DNA of 34,604 nt from positions 1-34,604 of the forward strand of contig JAAYJE010000020.1 in the NCBI GenBank assembly GCA_012523095.1, in the 5' to 3' direction. The notes beneath the pieces are model-generated. The model saw nothing but the letters and a program-made list of their open reading frames with translations. It did no database searches and was not told the DNA's origin. A program made the translations under genes and the position numbers. Origin of the DNA: Actinomycetota bacterium (lineage in GTDB: Bacteria > Actinomycetota > Thermoleophilia > RBG-16-64-13). Below, one piece after another: positions 7,741-15,132 of this stretch; position 1 is the first letter of the stretch, and each line of letters starts with the position of its first letter.

Positions 7741-8482
7741 CGAGCACCTCTCTCGCGAGCCGGCGATATGCTTTGGCAGCCTGACTATCCGGCGCGTACT
7801 TCAACACCGATTCTCCTTTGACGGGAGCCTCGGCGAACCTGATGGTCTTGTTGATGGTGGTTTGGAAGACCAGATTTCCGAAGCTGTTCCTGAGCACCTC
7901 GACGGCTTCCCGTCCATGGATCGTACGTGCATCGTACATAGTCGGTACGATCCCGGCAATGTGCACGTCAGGATTCAGGTTCTCCTGCACCAGCTCAAGG
8001 GTGCGCTCCAACTGCGCGAGCCCCCGCAGAGAGAGGTACTCGCACTGCACGGGGACTATGACCGCATCGGATGCCGTGAGCGCGTTGATAGTAAGTAATC
8101 CCAAAGAGGGCGGCGTGTCCAAAAGGATGTAGTCGTATTCATCCCTGACCTGCATGAGGGCCTTGCTGAGCGCCCTTTCGCGCCCGATCAACGAGCTGAG
8201 GGCGATCTCCACTGCGGCCAGATCGATGCTGGCCACCGCGATGTCGAGCTCCTGGCGGAAAATGGCCTTCTCGATGCTCACCCCGTTCACCAATACGTCG
8301 TACATACTGGGCCTGACAGAGTCGGGGTTCAGCCCAAGGCTCATCGTGAGGTTGCCCTGAGGATCCAGGTCGACCGCAAGTGCTCGGTGGCCCATCTCCT
8401 GCAGAGCCACACCAAGATTGAGGGTGGTGGTGGTCTTCGCCACGCCACCCTTCTGATTCGTGAAGGCCACGACCTTCGCCAA
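7724..8482 (-). CDS. parA: ParA/Soj-family chromosome-partitioning ATPase
   Basis: 252 residues; a deviant-Walker ATPase that binds DNA non-specifically when ATP-bound and helps position chromosome origins or other cargo. The Walker A loop is QKGGVAKTT (about 10-18), followed by DLDPQGN and the Walker B/switch DYILLDTPPSLG. The length matches the short chromosomal Soj type without an N-terminal DNA-binding domain. The start is TTG at 8482 with AGGGAAG about 7 bases upstream. No ParB gene is adjacent in the visible sequence. Instead the gene runs directly into ftsZ with a 17-base overlap, which implies translational coupling. It might be an orphan ParA that positions division proteins, but Soj is the simplest reading. 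Confidence 0.93.
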   Translation of the reverse strand: MAKVVAFTNQKGGVAKTTTTLNLGVALQEMGHRALAVDLDPQGNLTMSLGLNPDSVRPSMYDVLVNGVSIEKAIFRQELDIAVASIDLAAVEIALSSLIGRERALSKALMQVRDEYDYILLDTPPSLGLLTINALTASDAVIVPVQCEYLSLRGLAQLERTLELVQENLNPDVHIAGIVPTMYDARTIHGREAVEVLRNSFGNLVFQTTINKTIRFAEAPVKGESVLKYAPDSQAAKAYRRLAREVLDGKKI

Positions 8483-8502
8483 GCTATCTTCCCTGCCTCT
8501 GT

Positions 8503-8518
8503 TGTCTCACGTGGCCGA
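8503..8518. promoter_or_regulatory. Degenerate parS-like site upstream of parA
   Basis: TGTCTCACGTGGCCGA matches the bacterial parS consensus TGTTTCACGTGAAACA at 11 of 16 positions. One half-site is nearly intact and the other is not. It lies about 20 bases before the parA start. It may be chance, because CACGTG alone accounts for much of the match. Confidence 0.2.
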
Positions 8519-8538
8519 ACAGTATTGATAGCTCTTTC

Positions 8539-8563
8539 GCAGAGGGTGTAAGAAATCCTCTGC
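8539..8563 (-). terminator. Hairpin between the radical SAM gene and parA
   Basis: GCAGAGG pairs with CCTCTGC around an 11-base AT-rich loop in the 109-base gap after the radical SAM gene. No U-tract follows, so termination is uncertain. It also lies where a parA promoter would be expected. Confidence 0.3.
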
Positions 8564-8591
8564 CCGCAACCGGAACCTGCTGAGAGGAACG

Positions 8592-10037
8592 CTACTGCGT
8601 GACGGTCTCGAAGTCCGCCTTCCTGAAGACGTGGCCGGTGGGCGTAGGAGGATACTGCGAGTCACAGTACTCCTTCAATTCGCGCAGGTATTCTCGGTTC
8701 TCCCGGACGTGCTCCCAGGCCCTGCTCATCAGATACCCCTCCAGCTGGTGCTTATGATACATGGGGGTCTTGGGTTTGAGGTTCAGGATACGCCGGGCGG
8801 TGTAGAAGTGTTTATGTGCGCTCAGCGTGGCTTCTTGCAACTCGTAAGGGGTCATCTGCTTGGGCCAATGGACCACGTGATGACCGTCATACAGACTGTA
8901 GTTCTTCGTGATGATCCGGCCCTCAGCCTCGAGCTGGGCGGTCTGTCTGGTGCCGGGAAGCGGGGTGAGCACGAGGAACTGGGCGCTGTTCAGCCCATAG
9001 CACACCGCGAACTCTGCCGTCTTATGCAGTGATTCAGGAGTATCCGAATCGGCACCGAACACGAACATGCCGTGAGTCTTGATGCCCCTCTCATGGAGTG
9101 CCTCCAAGCCCCCGGCCATGTCGTCGATGCTGGACTCCTTATGGTATTCCTTGAGAGTCTCGGGGTTGGACGATTCCAGGCCCAGGTAGACGATGCGACA
9201 GCCTGCATTCCAGAGCAGGTCAAGCAGCTCGGTGTCCTTCCGGCCGTTCTTATAGACCGAATCCACTCTGATCTGAGCGAAGAACGGCACGTCAAGCCGC
9301 TGCTTTATCATCTCCGTCAGCAGATCTCTACCCCTACGCTTGCTGATGAAGAAGTTGTCGTCGTAGAAGAAGAGTTTGCGCGGCTTCATCTGCTTGACGT
9401 GCTTGACTATCTCGGCTGCTTCGACGGTACGCACCCTGCGTCCGAACATCAGCACCACGGAACAGAACTCGCAACCGTAAGGACAGCCTCGGGACGCGAG
9501 TATGGGGGAGGGGCTCACCTTGTCGCCGTTCACCACCAGACTCATATCGGGCCACGGCAGTTCGGTCAAGGAGTCGAGCAGCGGCCGGGCGGCGTTGTGC
9601 ACCACATCGCCGTTCGCGGCTCGGTAGGTCAGCCCGAGGATGTCCTCCAGAGACCCGCGCCCCTGCAGGTACTCGACGAGCTCGACCAGAGTCTCTTCTC
9701 CCTCGTTGCGGACGACGAAGTCGCAGAAGTCCATCGCCTCATCGGCAAGAAACGTGACATGCGGTCCTCCCATCACCACGGGGATGCCCGCATCGCGGAT
9801 CTTCTGAGCGTACCGGTATGCTCGGATGACGGTAGAGGTGGTGGTGGAGATACCCACCAGGTCGGAGCCGAGAACGTCGTCCCAGTCGACCTCGCTCAGG
9901 CTCTCGGCGTAGATCCGAACCTCGTGACCGCGGGCGGTCATCAAGGCTCCGAGAAGAGGCAGACCCATACGGATCTGCTTCACGAAGCTGTAGACGTGAA
10001 AGCCAGGGGCAGCAGGTTCGATCAGGGTGATACGCAC
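8592..10037 (-). CDS. B12-binding-domain radical SAM protein
   Basis: 481 residues. The N-terminal 130 residues form a cobalamin-binding-type Rossmann domain (GHEVRIYAES, DLVGISTTTST, VVMGGPHVTFL, FVVRNEGEETL). The radical SAM core follows with the cluster motif Cx3CxxC in SRGCPYGCEFCS, then FYDDNFF, LGLESSNPETL and FGADSDTPESL. The architecture matches the large, mostly uncharacterised B12-radical-SAM family that includes methyltransferases, ring-forming enzymes and tetrapyrrole cyclases; the reaction here cannot be named. The frame is open further upstream to 10343, but that overlaps the divergent gcvPA. GTG at 10037, with GAGGT 5-6 bases before it and the conserved VRITLIEP beginning, is the better start. 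An extended -10-like TGCTACCAT lies about 40 bases upstream. Confidence 0.9.
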   Translation of the reverse strand: MRITLIEPAAPGFHVYSFVKQIRMGLPLLGALMTARGHEVRIYAESLSEVDWDDVLGSDLVGISTTTSTVIRAYRYAQKIRDAGIPVVMGGPHVTFLADEAMDFCDFVVRNEGEETLVELVEYLQGRGSLEDILGLTYRAANGDVVHNAARPLLDSLTELPWPDMSLVVNGDKVSPSPILASRGCPYGCEFCSVVLMFGRRVRTVEAAEIVKHVKQMKPRKLFFYDDNFFISKRRGRDLLTEMIKQRLDVPFFAQIRVDSVYKNGRKDTELLDLLWNAGCRIVYLGLESSNPETLKEYHKESSIDDMAGGLEALHERGIKTHGMFVFGADSDTPESLHKTAEFAVCYGLNSAQFLVLTPLPGTRQTAQLEAEGRIITKNYSLYDGHHVVHWPKQMTPYELQEATLSAHKHFYTARRILNLKPKTPMYHKHQLEGYLMSRAWEHVRENREYLRELKEYCDSQYPPTPTGHVFRKADFETVTQ

Positions 10038-10141
10038 GCCGACCTCACAATCGCTTAACCAAACGCGCGTCGAATATGGTAGCACAGGCTTGCCCGTCTC
10101 CGCCCCGGGTGCCGGTCGCGATGAGACGAGTCCGGACGCGC

Positions 10142-10147
10142 TAACAT
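10142..10147 (+). promoter_or_regulatory. -10-like element for a leaderless gcvPA message
   Basis: TAACAT lies 8 bases before the gcvPA ATG, which has no Shine-Dalgarno sequence. No good -35 is visible. The 118-base gap shared with the divergent radical SAM gene is too short for, and does not resemble, a tandem glycine riboswitch. Confidence 0.35.
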
Positions 10148-10155
10148 AGACGACC

Positions 10156-11568
10156 ATGAGTCTACCGGTGCACACAGACGACGACCGGCGCCGCCTTCTC
10201 GAGGCGGTCGGGATCTCCAGCATCGACGAGCTATTCTCGTCTATACCCCCTGCTCTCCGCCGAGCGGGGCTGAACCTTCCGGGGGGGCTCACGGAACTCG
10301 AGACAAGGGCGAGAGTCGAGATGCTGGCCGCCGCGGACACCATCCCGGATTCGTCTTCATTCCTCGGAGCCGGCTGTTACCGGCACTTCGTACCGGCAGC
10401 CGTGCGGGCATTGGTGTCGCGGGGAGAGTTCGCCACCGCCTACACACCATACCAGCCCGAGGTCAGCCAGGGCACACTCCAGCATATCTTCGAGTTCCAG
10501 ACCTGTGTGTGCGAACTCACCGGGCTCGAGGTGGCCAACGCGTCGCTGTATGACGGCCCTTCGGCCCTGGCCGAAGCGGCCTTCATGGCTCTACGTCTCA
10601 CCCGGCGAGAGGAGATCCTGGTATCCGACGGGCTGCATCCGGAGGCCGCGCAAGTCGTCGACACCTACGCCGCCGGCCCGGGCTTCCCGGTACGGCGCCT
10701 GCCCCTCGATCCCCAGACGGGCGTCACAGTCTCAGACCCTGCGTATCTCTCTTCGGCCATTGGAGCAGTCCTCGTGCAGCAACCCAACCACTTAGGAGTG
10801 GTGGAAGACATCGCGGCATTGGCCGAGGCGGCCCACGCGGCCGGCGCGCTGATCGTGGTTTCGGTCAACCCGTCGACTCTGGGAGTCCTTGAAGCTCCCG
10901 GCAGGCTCGGTGCCGACATCGTCGTCGGTGACGTGCAGGTGTTCGGCAGCGCGCCTTCATTCGGCGGCCCTTCGGCAGGATTCTTGGCCTGCTATACGGC
11001 GCATGTCCGCCAGATCCCGGGGCGCCTCGTAGGACAGACCACCGACTCTGAAGGGCGCCGCTGCTACACACTCACGCTACAGGCCCGCGAACAACACATC
11101 CGTAGGGCCAAGGCGACTTCCAGCATCTGCTCCAATCAGACTCTGAGCGCCCTCGCGGCCACCATCCATCTGGCGCTGCTTGGACCCGCCGGCCTCCGCG
11201 AACGGAGTGAGATCTGCCTGCAGCGCGCCCACCGTCTTCACACGGCCCTTTGTGCGCTACCTGGTGTTCGGCCCTTAGTAACAGGGCCGTTCTTCCACGA
11301 GTTCGCTCTCGTTCTCCCGTGTCCGGCCGCCCATTTTGCCCGGGCCATGCGCGAATGTGGCGTAGACCCCGGCGTACCTTTGACACGGCTGCTGCTCGGA
11401 ACGAACGTCGGCCTTCCCGGTGCCGGCCCGGCGCCGGGAGACGCCGTGTCGGAGCACGTATTGCTGGTGGCGGTCACCGAAGTGAACACACCCGAGGCTC
11501 TTGATCGCTATGTCACGGCCGCTCGCGAGATCCTCGCCGTCCTCTCACCTACGGAGGACGGGTCTTGA
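10156..11568 (+). CDS. gcvPA: Glycine dehydrogenase (decarboxylating) subunit 1
   Basis: 470 residues; the N-terminal half of the P-protein of the glycine cleavage system, which works as an alpha2beta2 complex with GcvPB. It decarboxylates glycine and passes the aminomethyl group to the lipoyl arm of GcvH. The family pattern is clear: FLGAGCYRHFVPAAV, TAYTPYQPEVSQGTLQ, FEFQTCVCELTGLEVANASLYDG and later GGPSAGFLA. This subunit lacks the PLP lysine, which lies in GcvPB. The gene ends 4 bases into gcvPB. gcvT and gcvH are not in the window. Confidence 0.96.
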   Translation: MSLPVHTDDDRRRLLEAVGISSIDELFSSIPPALRRAGLNLPGGLTELETRARVEMLAAADTIPDSSSFLGAGCYRHFVPAAVRALVSRGEFATAYTPYQPEVSQGTLQHIFEFQTCVCELTGLEVANASLYDGPSALAEAAFMALRLTRREEILVSDGLHPEAAQVVDTYAAGPGFPVRRLPLDPQTGVTVSDPAYLSSAIGAVLVQQPNHLGVVEDIAALAEAAHAAGALIVVSVNPSTLGVLEAPGRLGADIVVGDVQVFGSAPSFGGPSAGFLACYTAHVRQIPGRLVGQTTDSEGRRCYTLTLQAREQHIRRAKATSSICSNQTLSALAATIHLALLGPAGLRERSEICLQRAHRLHTALCALPGVRPLVTGPFFHEFALVLPCPAAHFARAMRECGVDPGVPLTRLLLGTNVGLPGAGPAPGDAVSEHVLLVAVTEVNTPEALDRYVTAAREILAVLSPTEDGS

Positions 11569-13031
11569 CCATCGACCGCACTGAACCCCTTGTCTTCGAC
11601 AAAGGCCTGCCCGGACATCGGGCGGTCGATCTTCCCGCAGCCGGAGTTCCGGAGATGGATGTATCCGAGCTTCTGCCCGGGACGCTTCTGCGGACGACCC
11701 CGCCCCGCCTGCCCGAGCTGGCCGAACCCCAGGTGGTCCGGCACTACACGCGCCTGTCGCAGCTCAACCATTCCGTGGATACCGGCTTTTATCCGTTGGG
11801 CTCCTGCACGATGAAGTACAACCCTAAGATCAACGACGAGATGGCGGCGCTGCCGGGATTCGCCGAGCTGCATCCATACCAGGCGCTGTCAGAGGTGCAG
11901 GGCATCCTCCGCCTGATGTACGAAACCGAGCAGATCCTGCTGGAGATCACAGGGCTCCGACGGGCCACGCTGCAACCCGCTGCCGGAGCCCACGGTGAAC
12001 TGACCGGCGTTCTCATGATCAAGGCCTACCACCGGGACCACGGGGGCGCCGGGCGCGACACAGTCATTATCCCGGATTCGGCCCACGGCACCAACCTCGC
12101 CTCGGCCGCCATGGCCGGGTACCGTGTTGTTGAGATACCCAGCTCCCAGCGAGGGCTCATCGATGTGGAGGCCCTGCGACGGAACCTCTCGGACCGCACG
12201 GCCGCCGTCATGATGACCAACCCCAACACCCTGGGGCTGTTCGAGGAGGACGTGCTGCAGATCTCGAGCCTCGCGCATGAAGCCGGAGCCCTTTGCTATT
12301 ACGACGGCGCCAACCTGAACGCCATCATGGGGAAGGTGCGCCCAGGCGACATGGGCATGGACGTGGTGCATCTTAACCTTCACAAGACCTTCTCCACCCC
12401 CCACGGCGGTGGAGGTCCAGGCGCGGGACCGGTGGCGGTGAGCGAGACTCTGAGCCCCTATCTTCCCCTGCCACTGATCGCCAGGTCTGATGGCGACGGC
12501 GCCTTCACGCTCGACTACGACCGTCCGCTCAGCATCGGCCGTGTCAAGGGCTTCTACGGCAACGTAGGCGTGATCGTCCGTGCCTACACCTACCTCGTGC
12601 GCATGGGAGCCGACGGTCTGACCCGGGCCGCCGAGGATGCAGTGCTGAGCGCCAACTACCTGCGCGCCCGCCTGCGTGATCTCTACCCTGTCCCGCATGA
12701 AGGACCGTGCATGCATGAGTTCGTGTCGTCGGCGACGACTCACCTGGCGCAGGACGTCACCGCCCGCGACATAGCTAAGCGCCTCTTGGATTTCGGTATC
12801 CATCCACCGACGATCTACTTCCCGCTCATCGTCCCGGAGGCGCTGATGGTGGAACCCACGGAGACGGAGGATCTGCGTGCATTGGATTCGTTCATCGAAG
12901 CCATGCAGCAGATCGACCGCGAGGCCCGCGAAGACCCGGAGATCCTACGGACGGCGCCGCACACCACGGTGGTCGGCCGACCCGACGAGGTGGAGGCGTC
13001 CCGCCACCCCATCCTGCGCTGGCGGGCGTAG
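11565..13031 (+). CDS. gcvPB: Glycine dehydrogenase (decarboxylating) subunit 2
   Basis: 488 residues; the catalytic, PLP-carrying subunit of split P-protein. The PLP lysine is Lys274 in LNLHKTFSTPHGGGGPG. The family start segment (LRTTPPRLPELAE), SVDTGFYPLGSCTMKYNPK and the C-terminal FGIHPPTIYFP block are all present. The start is a TTG at 11565 that overlaps the gcvPA stop (TTGA), with GGAGG 7 bases upstream, so the two subunits are translationally coupled, which fits their 1:1 assembly. It is followed by 78 non-coding bases before the deacetylase gene. Confidence 0.96.
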   Translation: MTIDRTEPLVFDKGLPGHRAVDLPAAGVPEMDVSELLPGTLLRTTPPRLPELAEPQVVRHYTRLSQLNHSVDTGFYPLGSCTMKYNPKINDEMAALPGFAELHPYQALSEVQGILRLMYETEQILLEITGLRRATLQPAAGAHGELTGVLMIKAYHRDHGGAGRDTVIIPDSAHGTNLASAAMAGYRVVEIPSSQRGLIDVEALRRNLSDRTAAVMMTNPNTLGLFEEDVLQISSLAHEAGALCYYDGANLNAIMGKVRPGDMGMDVVHLNLHKTFSTPHGGGGPGAGPVAVSETLSPYLPLPLIARSDGDGAFTLDYDRPLSIGRVKGFYGNVGVIVRAYTYLVRMGADGLTRAAEDAVLSANYLRARLRDLYPVPHEGPCMHEFVSSATTHLAQDVTARDIAKRLLDFGIHPPTIYFPLIVPEALMVEPTETEDLRALDSFIEAMQQIDREAREDPEILRTAPHTTVVGRPDEVEASRHPILRWRA

Positions 13032-13097
13032 AGACCGCTTCTCGCAGCAGACGCCCTCAACAGGAGTCCACGGGCGGGCCCGCCGGTCCGGACATGG

Positions 13098-13103
13098 GAT
13101 AAT
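13098..13103 (+). promoter_or_regulatory. -10-like element for the deacetylase gene
   Basis: GATAAT lies 6 bases before the ATG at 13110, again with no Shine-Dalgarno sequence, consistent with a leaderless message. No -35 consensus is visible. Confidence 0.35.
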
Positions 13104-13109
13104 GTCGTC

Positions 13110-14246
13110 ATGCCGGCAACATCGACCAGGACAGAACCTCGCGGCGCTCGGCGCCCGGACACCAGCCGCCGGATGACGATCATCGCCGGTGTGGCCCTGC
13201 TGCTGGCCGCGGTAGCCTTTTTCCTCCTCCCCACGGCCCACCTGAACACACGAAGCCTTGTGCGAGTCAACGGCGTCGCGCGCATCGTACCGCCTGAGAC
13301 CAAGGTGGCCGGACTCGCCGAACTCGAGGGCCTGCAGACCGGACCCGGCTCCATGCTCGACCTCACCGGTGATGTGACGGTGTTGGGCGCCGGCGCCCCG
13401 GCCGAGCGTACCTTGAGCGGCAGACCTCTCGACCCCGACGGCATACTTCCCGACGGAGCGCGGATCGTGGTCCGTCACGGCGACCACGTACTTGAGGCCA
13501 TCAGGCGGGTCACCGTCCAGATCCCCTACGAGACCTCGGTGGAAGGTAAAGGGGTGATCGTCAGCTTGGTCCGGCCCGGGGTCCCCGGAGAGCGCGAGCT
13601 CTTCAAAGGAGTGGCCAGTGGAAAACAGGCGGCGGTCTTCACGACTTCAGCTCCCCAGAACGCCGTGATCGAACGAACCTCCTCGGCCGCTTCGGGGCTG
13701 AAGCTCGCCGCACTCACCTTCGATGACGGTCCGGGCAAGTTCACCCAGGGAGTGCTTGATGCCCTTGCCGCGAAACATGTGCCCGGCACCTTCTTCGTGC
13801 TCGGGAGCTCAGCGGCCGGCAATAAGGCCATGATCGAAAAGATCAAGGCTGCGGGTCACGAGGTGGAGAACCACTCCTGGGACCATCCCATCCTCACCAA
13901 GCTCACCACCGAGCAGATCATGCGCCAGATATCACGCACGGAAGAGGTCATCGGGGGATCACGTTATCTCCGTCCGCCTTACGGTTCATATGACGCGAAG
14001 GTGACCGCGGCGGCGGCGGCTCTGGGGCACAAACTGGTGTTGTGGACGGTGGACACCCGCGACTGGGAGACCCCGGAGGTCGGCGCCATCCTCGCCAACG
14101 TCAAGGCGCAGACCAAGCCGGGAGCCATCATCCTTATGCACGACGGCGGCAACAACCGGTCGGCAACGGTGGCTTCCATCCCGGTGGTAATCGATTGGCT
14201 CTTCCAACAAGGGTATTCATTGACCACGGTAGCCGGCCTCCTTTGA
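13110..14246 (+). CDS. Membrane-anchored polysaccharide deacetylase (NodB homology)
   Basis: 378 residues. A short basic tail and one membrane segment (about 23-43) anchor the protein, with the rest outside the cell. Residues about 50-190 form a beta-rich region; its IPYET...PGVPGERELFKGVASGK portion resembles a G5-type module. The NodB domain follows with all five motifs: TFDDGP (Asp205, Asp206), HSWDH (His255, His259), RPPYG, DTRDW and LMHDGG, so metal-dependent deacetylation is likely. Peptidoglycan or another N-acetylated wall glycan is the probable substrate, inferred from location and family. The start is ATG 13110, apparently leaderless. No operon partner is obvious; it follows gcvPB by 78 bases. 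Confidence 0.9.
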   Translation: MPATSTRTEPRGARRPDTSRRMTIIAGVALLLAAVAFFLLPTAHLNTRSLVRVNGVARIVPPETKVAGLAELEGLQTGPGSMLDLTGDVTVLGAGAPAERTLSGRPLDPDGILPDGARIVVRHGDHVLEAIRRVTVQIPYETSVEGKGVIVSLVRPGVPGERELFKGVASGKQAAVFTTSAPQNAVIERTSSAASGLKLAALTFDDGPGKFTQGVLDALAAKHVPGTFFVLGSSAAGNKAMIEKIKAAGHEVENHSWDHPILTKLTTEQIMRQISRTEEVIGGSRYLRPPYGSYDAKVTAAAAALGHKLVLWTVDTRDWETPEVGAILANVKAQTKPGAIILMHDGGNNRSATVASIPVVIDWLFQQGYSLTTVAGLL

Positions 14247-14353
14247 TATCCATCCGGACGACCGAACCATGTACACGACAGGATGGTGTTTAGCCTTCGG
14301 CGTCACGGGTAGTACTTAGCAGGTTGGTAATCAACACTCTCGACTCGGTGCCT

Positions 14354-14710
14354 ATGAATCTGACAGTGACCAGTCTCGCGGAGACACCTCTGATCGACAT
14401 AGAGGGAGACATAGACCACAGCACCTGCGGAGGCGTTGAGGCGGAGCTCAACGAGATACTCGACCAGGGCCGTCCTGTCGTGTTGATCGACCTATCGAAG
14501 GTCGACTATCTGGACAGTGGGGGTATTTCGGTCCTGCTGTCGGGGGTTCGGCGGTTGCGGGACGCCGGCTGGCTGGGCGTGATCGGGCCCAACGGCAATG
14601 TACGTAGGCTTCTCGAACTCGTGGGACTACTGGTGGACCCGGCTTTCCGCTCATTCGTCAATCGGTCGGCGGCTGAAGCCGTACTGACGCTGGAAGAACA
14701 AGCGCGATGA
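14354..14710 (+). CDS. STAS-domain anti-sigma factor antagonist
   Basis: 118 residues from the chosen ATG; a single STAS domain of the SpoIIAA/RsbV type. Unphosphorylated STAS protein binds its HATPase partner and frees a sigma factor. The conserved IDLSKVDYLDSGGISVLLSG segment carries the serine that is phosphorylated by the partner kinase. The frame is open to a TTG at 14324, but the ATG at 14354 gives the usual short N-terminus (NLTVTSLAETPLIDIEGDID); neither start has a clear Shine-Dalgarno. The stop overlaps the next gene's start by 4 bases (ATGA), the standard arrangement for antagonist-kinase pairs. No sigma-factor gene follows. Confidence 0.88.
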   Translation: MNLTVTSLAETPLIDIEGDIDHSTCGGVEAELNEILDQGRPVVLIDLSKVDYLDSGGISVLLSGVRRLRDAGWLGVIGPNGNVRRLLELVGLLVDPAFRSFVNRSAAEAVLTLEEQAR

Positions 14711-15132
14711 CGATCGCGCGCCGAGACTACAACTGGGTTCTCAGGATCAGGCCGCAGACGGCTGAGTTGGTGCAGGTACGTCGATTCGTGGAACAGGTGG
14801 CACGTGAGGCCGAGTTGCAGGTCGAGAAGATATTCGACCTCAAGGTGGCGGTGTCGGAGGCGGCGGCCAACGCCATGGAGCATGCGTGTGGTGAAGAAGC
14901 TTCTCTCGAGATAGAAGCTCGTCTTGAGTCCGAGCGCCTGACCTTCTTGGTGACCGATACCGGCTTCTTCCGCCCCCCCTGCCCGCCCCGCGACAAACTG
15001 ACCAATCGGGGATTGGGTCTGCCCCTCATGGTCGCCCTCATGGACGAGGTCAGCTTTTCCCGCGCCCCCGGAGGCGGCACCCGGGTCAGTCTGTCACTAC
15101 TTCTCGACCGGCCGACGCAGCCCGTACACTGA
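14707..15132 (+). CDS. HATPase anti-sigma factor / serine kinase (RsbW-like)
   Basis: 141 residues; a GHKL ATPase of the SpoIIAB/RsbW family that would sequester a sigma factor and phosphorylate the STAS protein encoded just upstream. The N box is AVSEAAANAMEHA (about 48-60), the G1 box is VTDTGFF and the G2 box is NRGLGLPLMVALMDEV. The start overlaps the STAS gene by ATGA, implying coupled translation. The 3' end overlaps convergent selD by 47 bases. The sigma target is not encoded nearby. The SpoIIE-type phosphatase at 27.4-29.1 kb is a candidate opposing enzyme. Confidence 0.9.
   Translation: MTIARRDYNWVLRIRPQTAELVQVRRFVEQVAREAELQVEKIFDLKVAVSEAAANAMEHACGEEASLEIEARLESERLTFLVTDTGFFRPPCPPRDKLTNRGLGLPLMVALMDEVSFSRAPGGGTRVSLSLLLDRPTQPVH

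Noticed and set aside
9072-10058. 328-residue plus-strand frame opposite the radical SAM gene
   Set aside because: Antisense shadow of a clearly conserved protein; His/Gln/Val-rich composition typical of a reversed frame.
10038-10155. Glycine riboswitch upstream of gcvPA
   Set aside because: The gap is only 118 bases, shared with a divergent gene, and the conserved aptamer core segments were not found.
10038-10343. N-terminal extension of the radical SAM frame
   Set aside because: It overlaps the first 188 bases of divergent gcvPA and is Ser/Arg-rich; GTG 10037 has a Shine-Dalgarno and begins the conserved domain.
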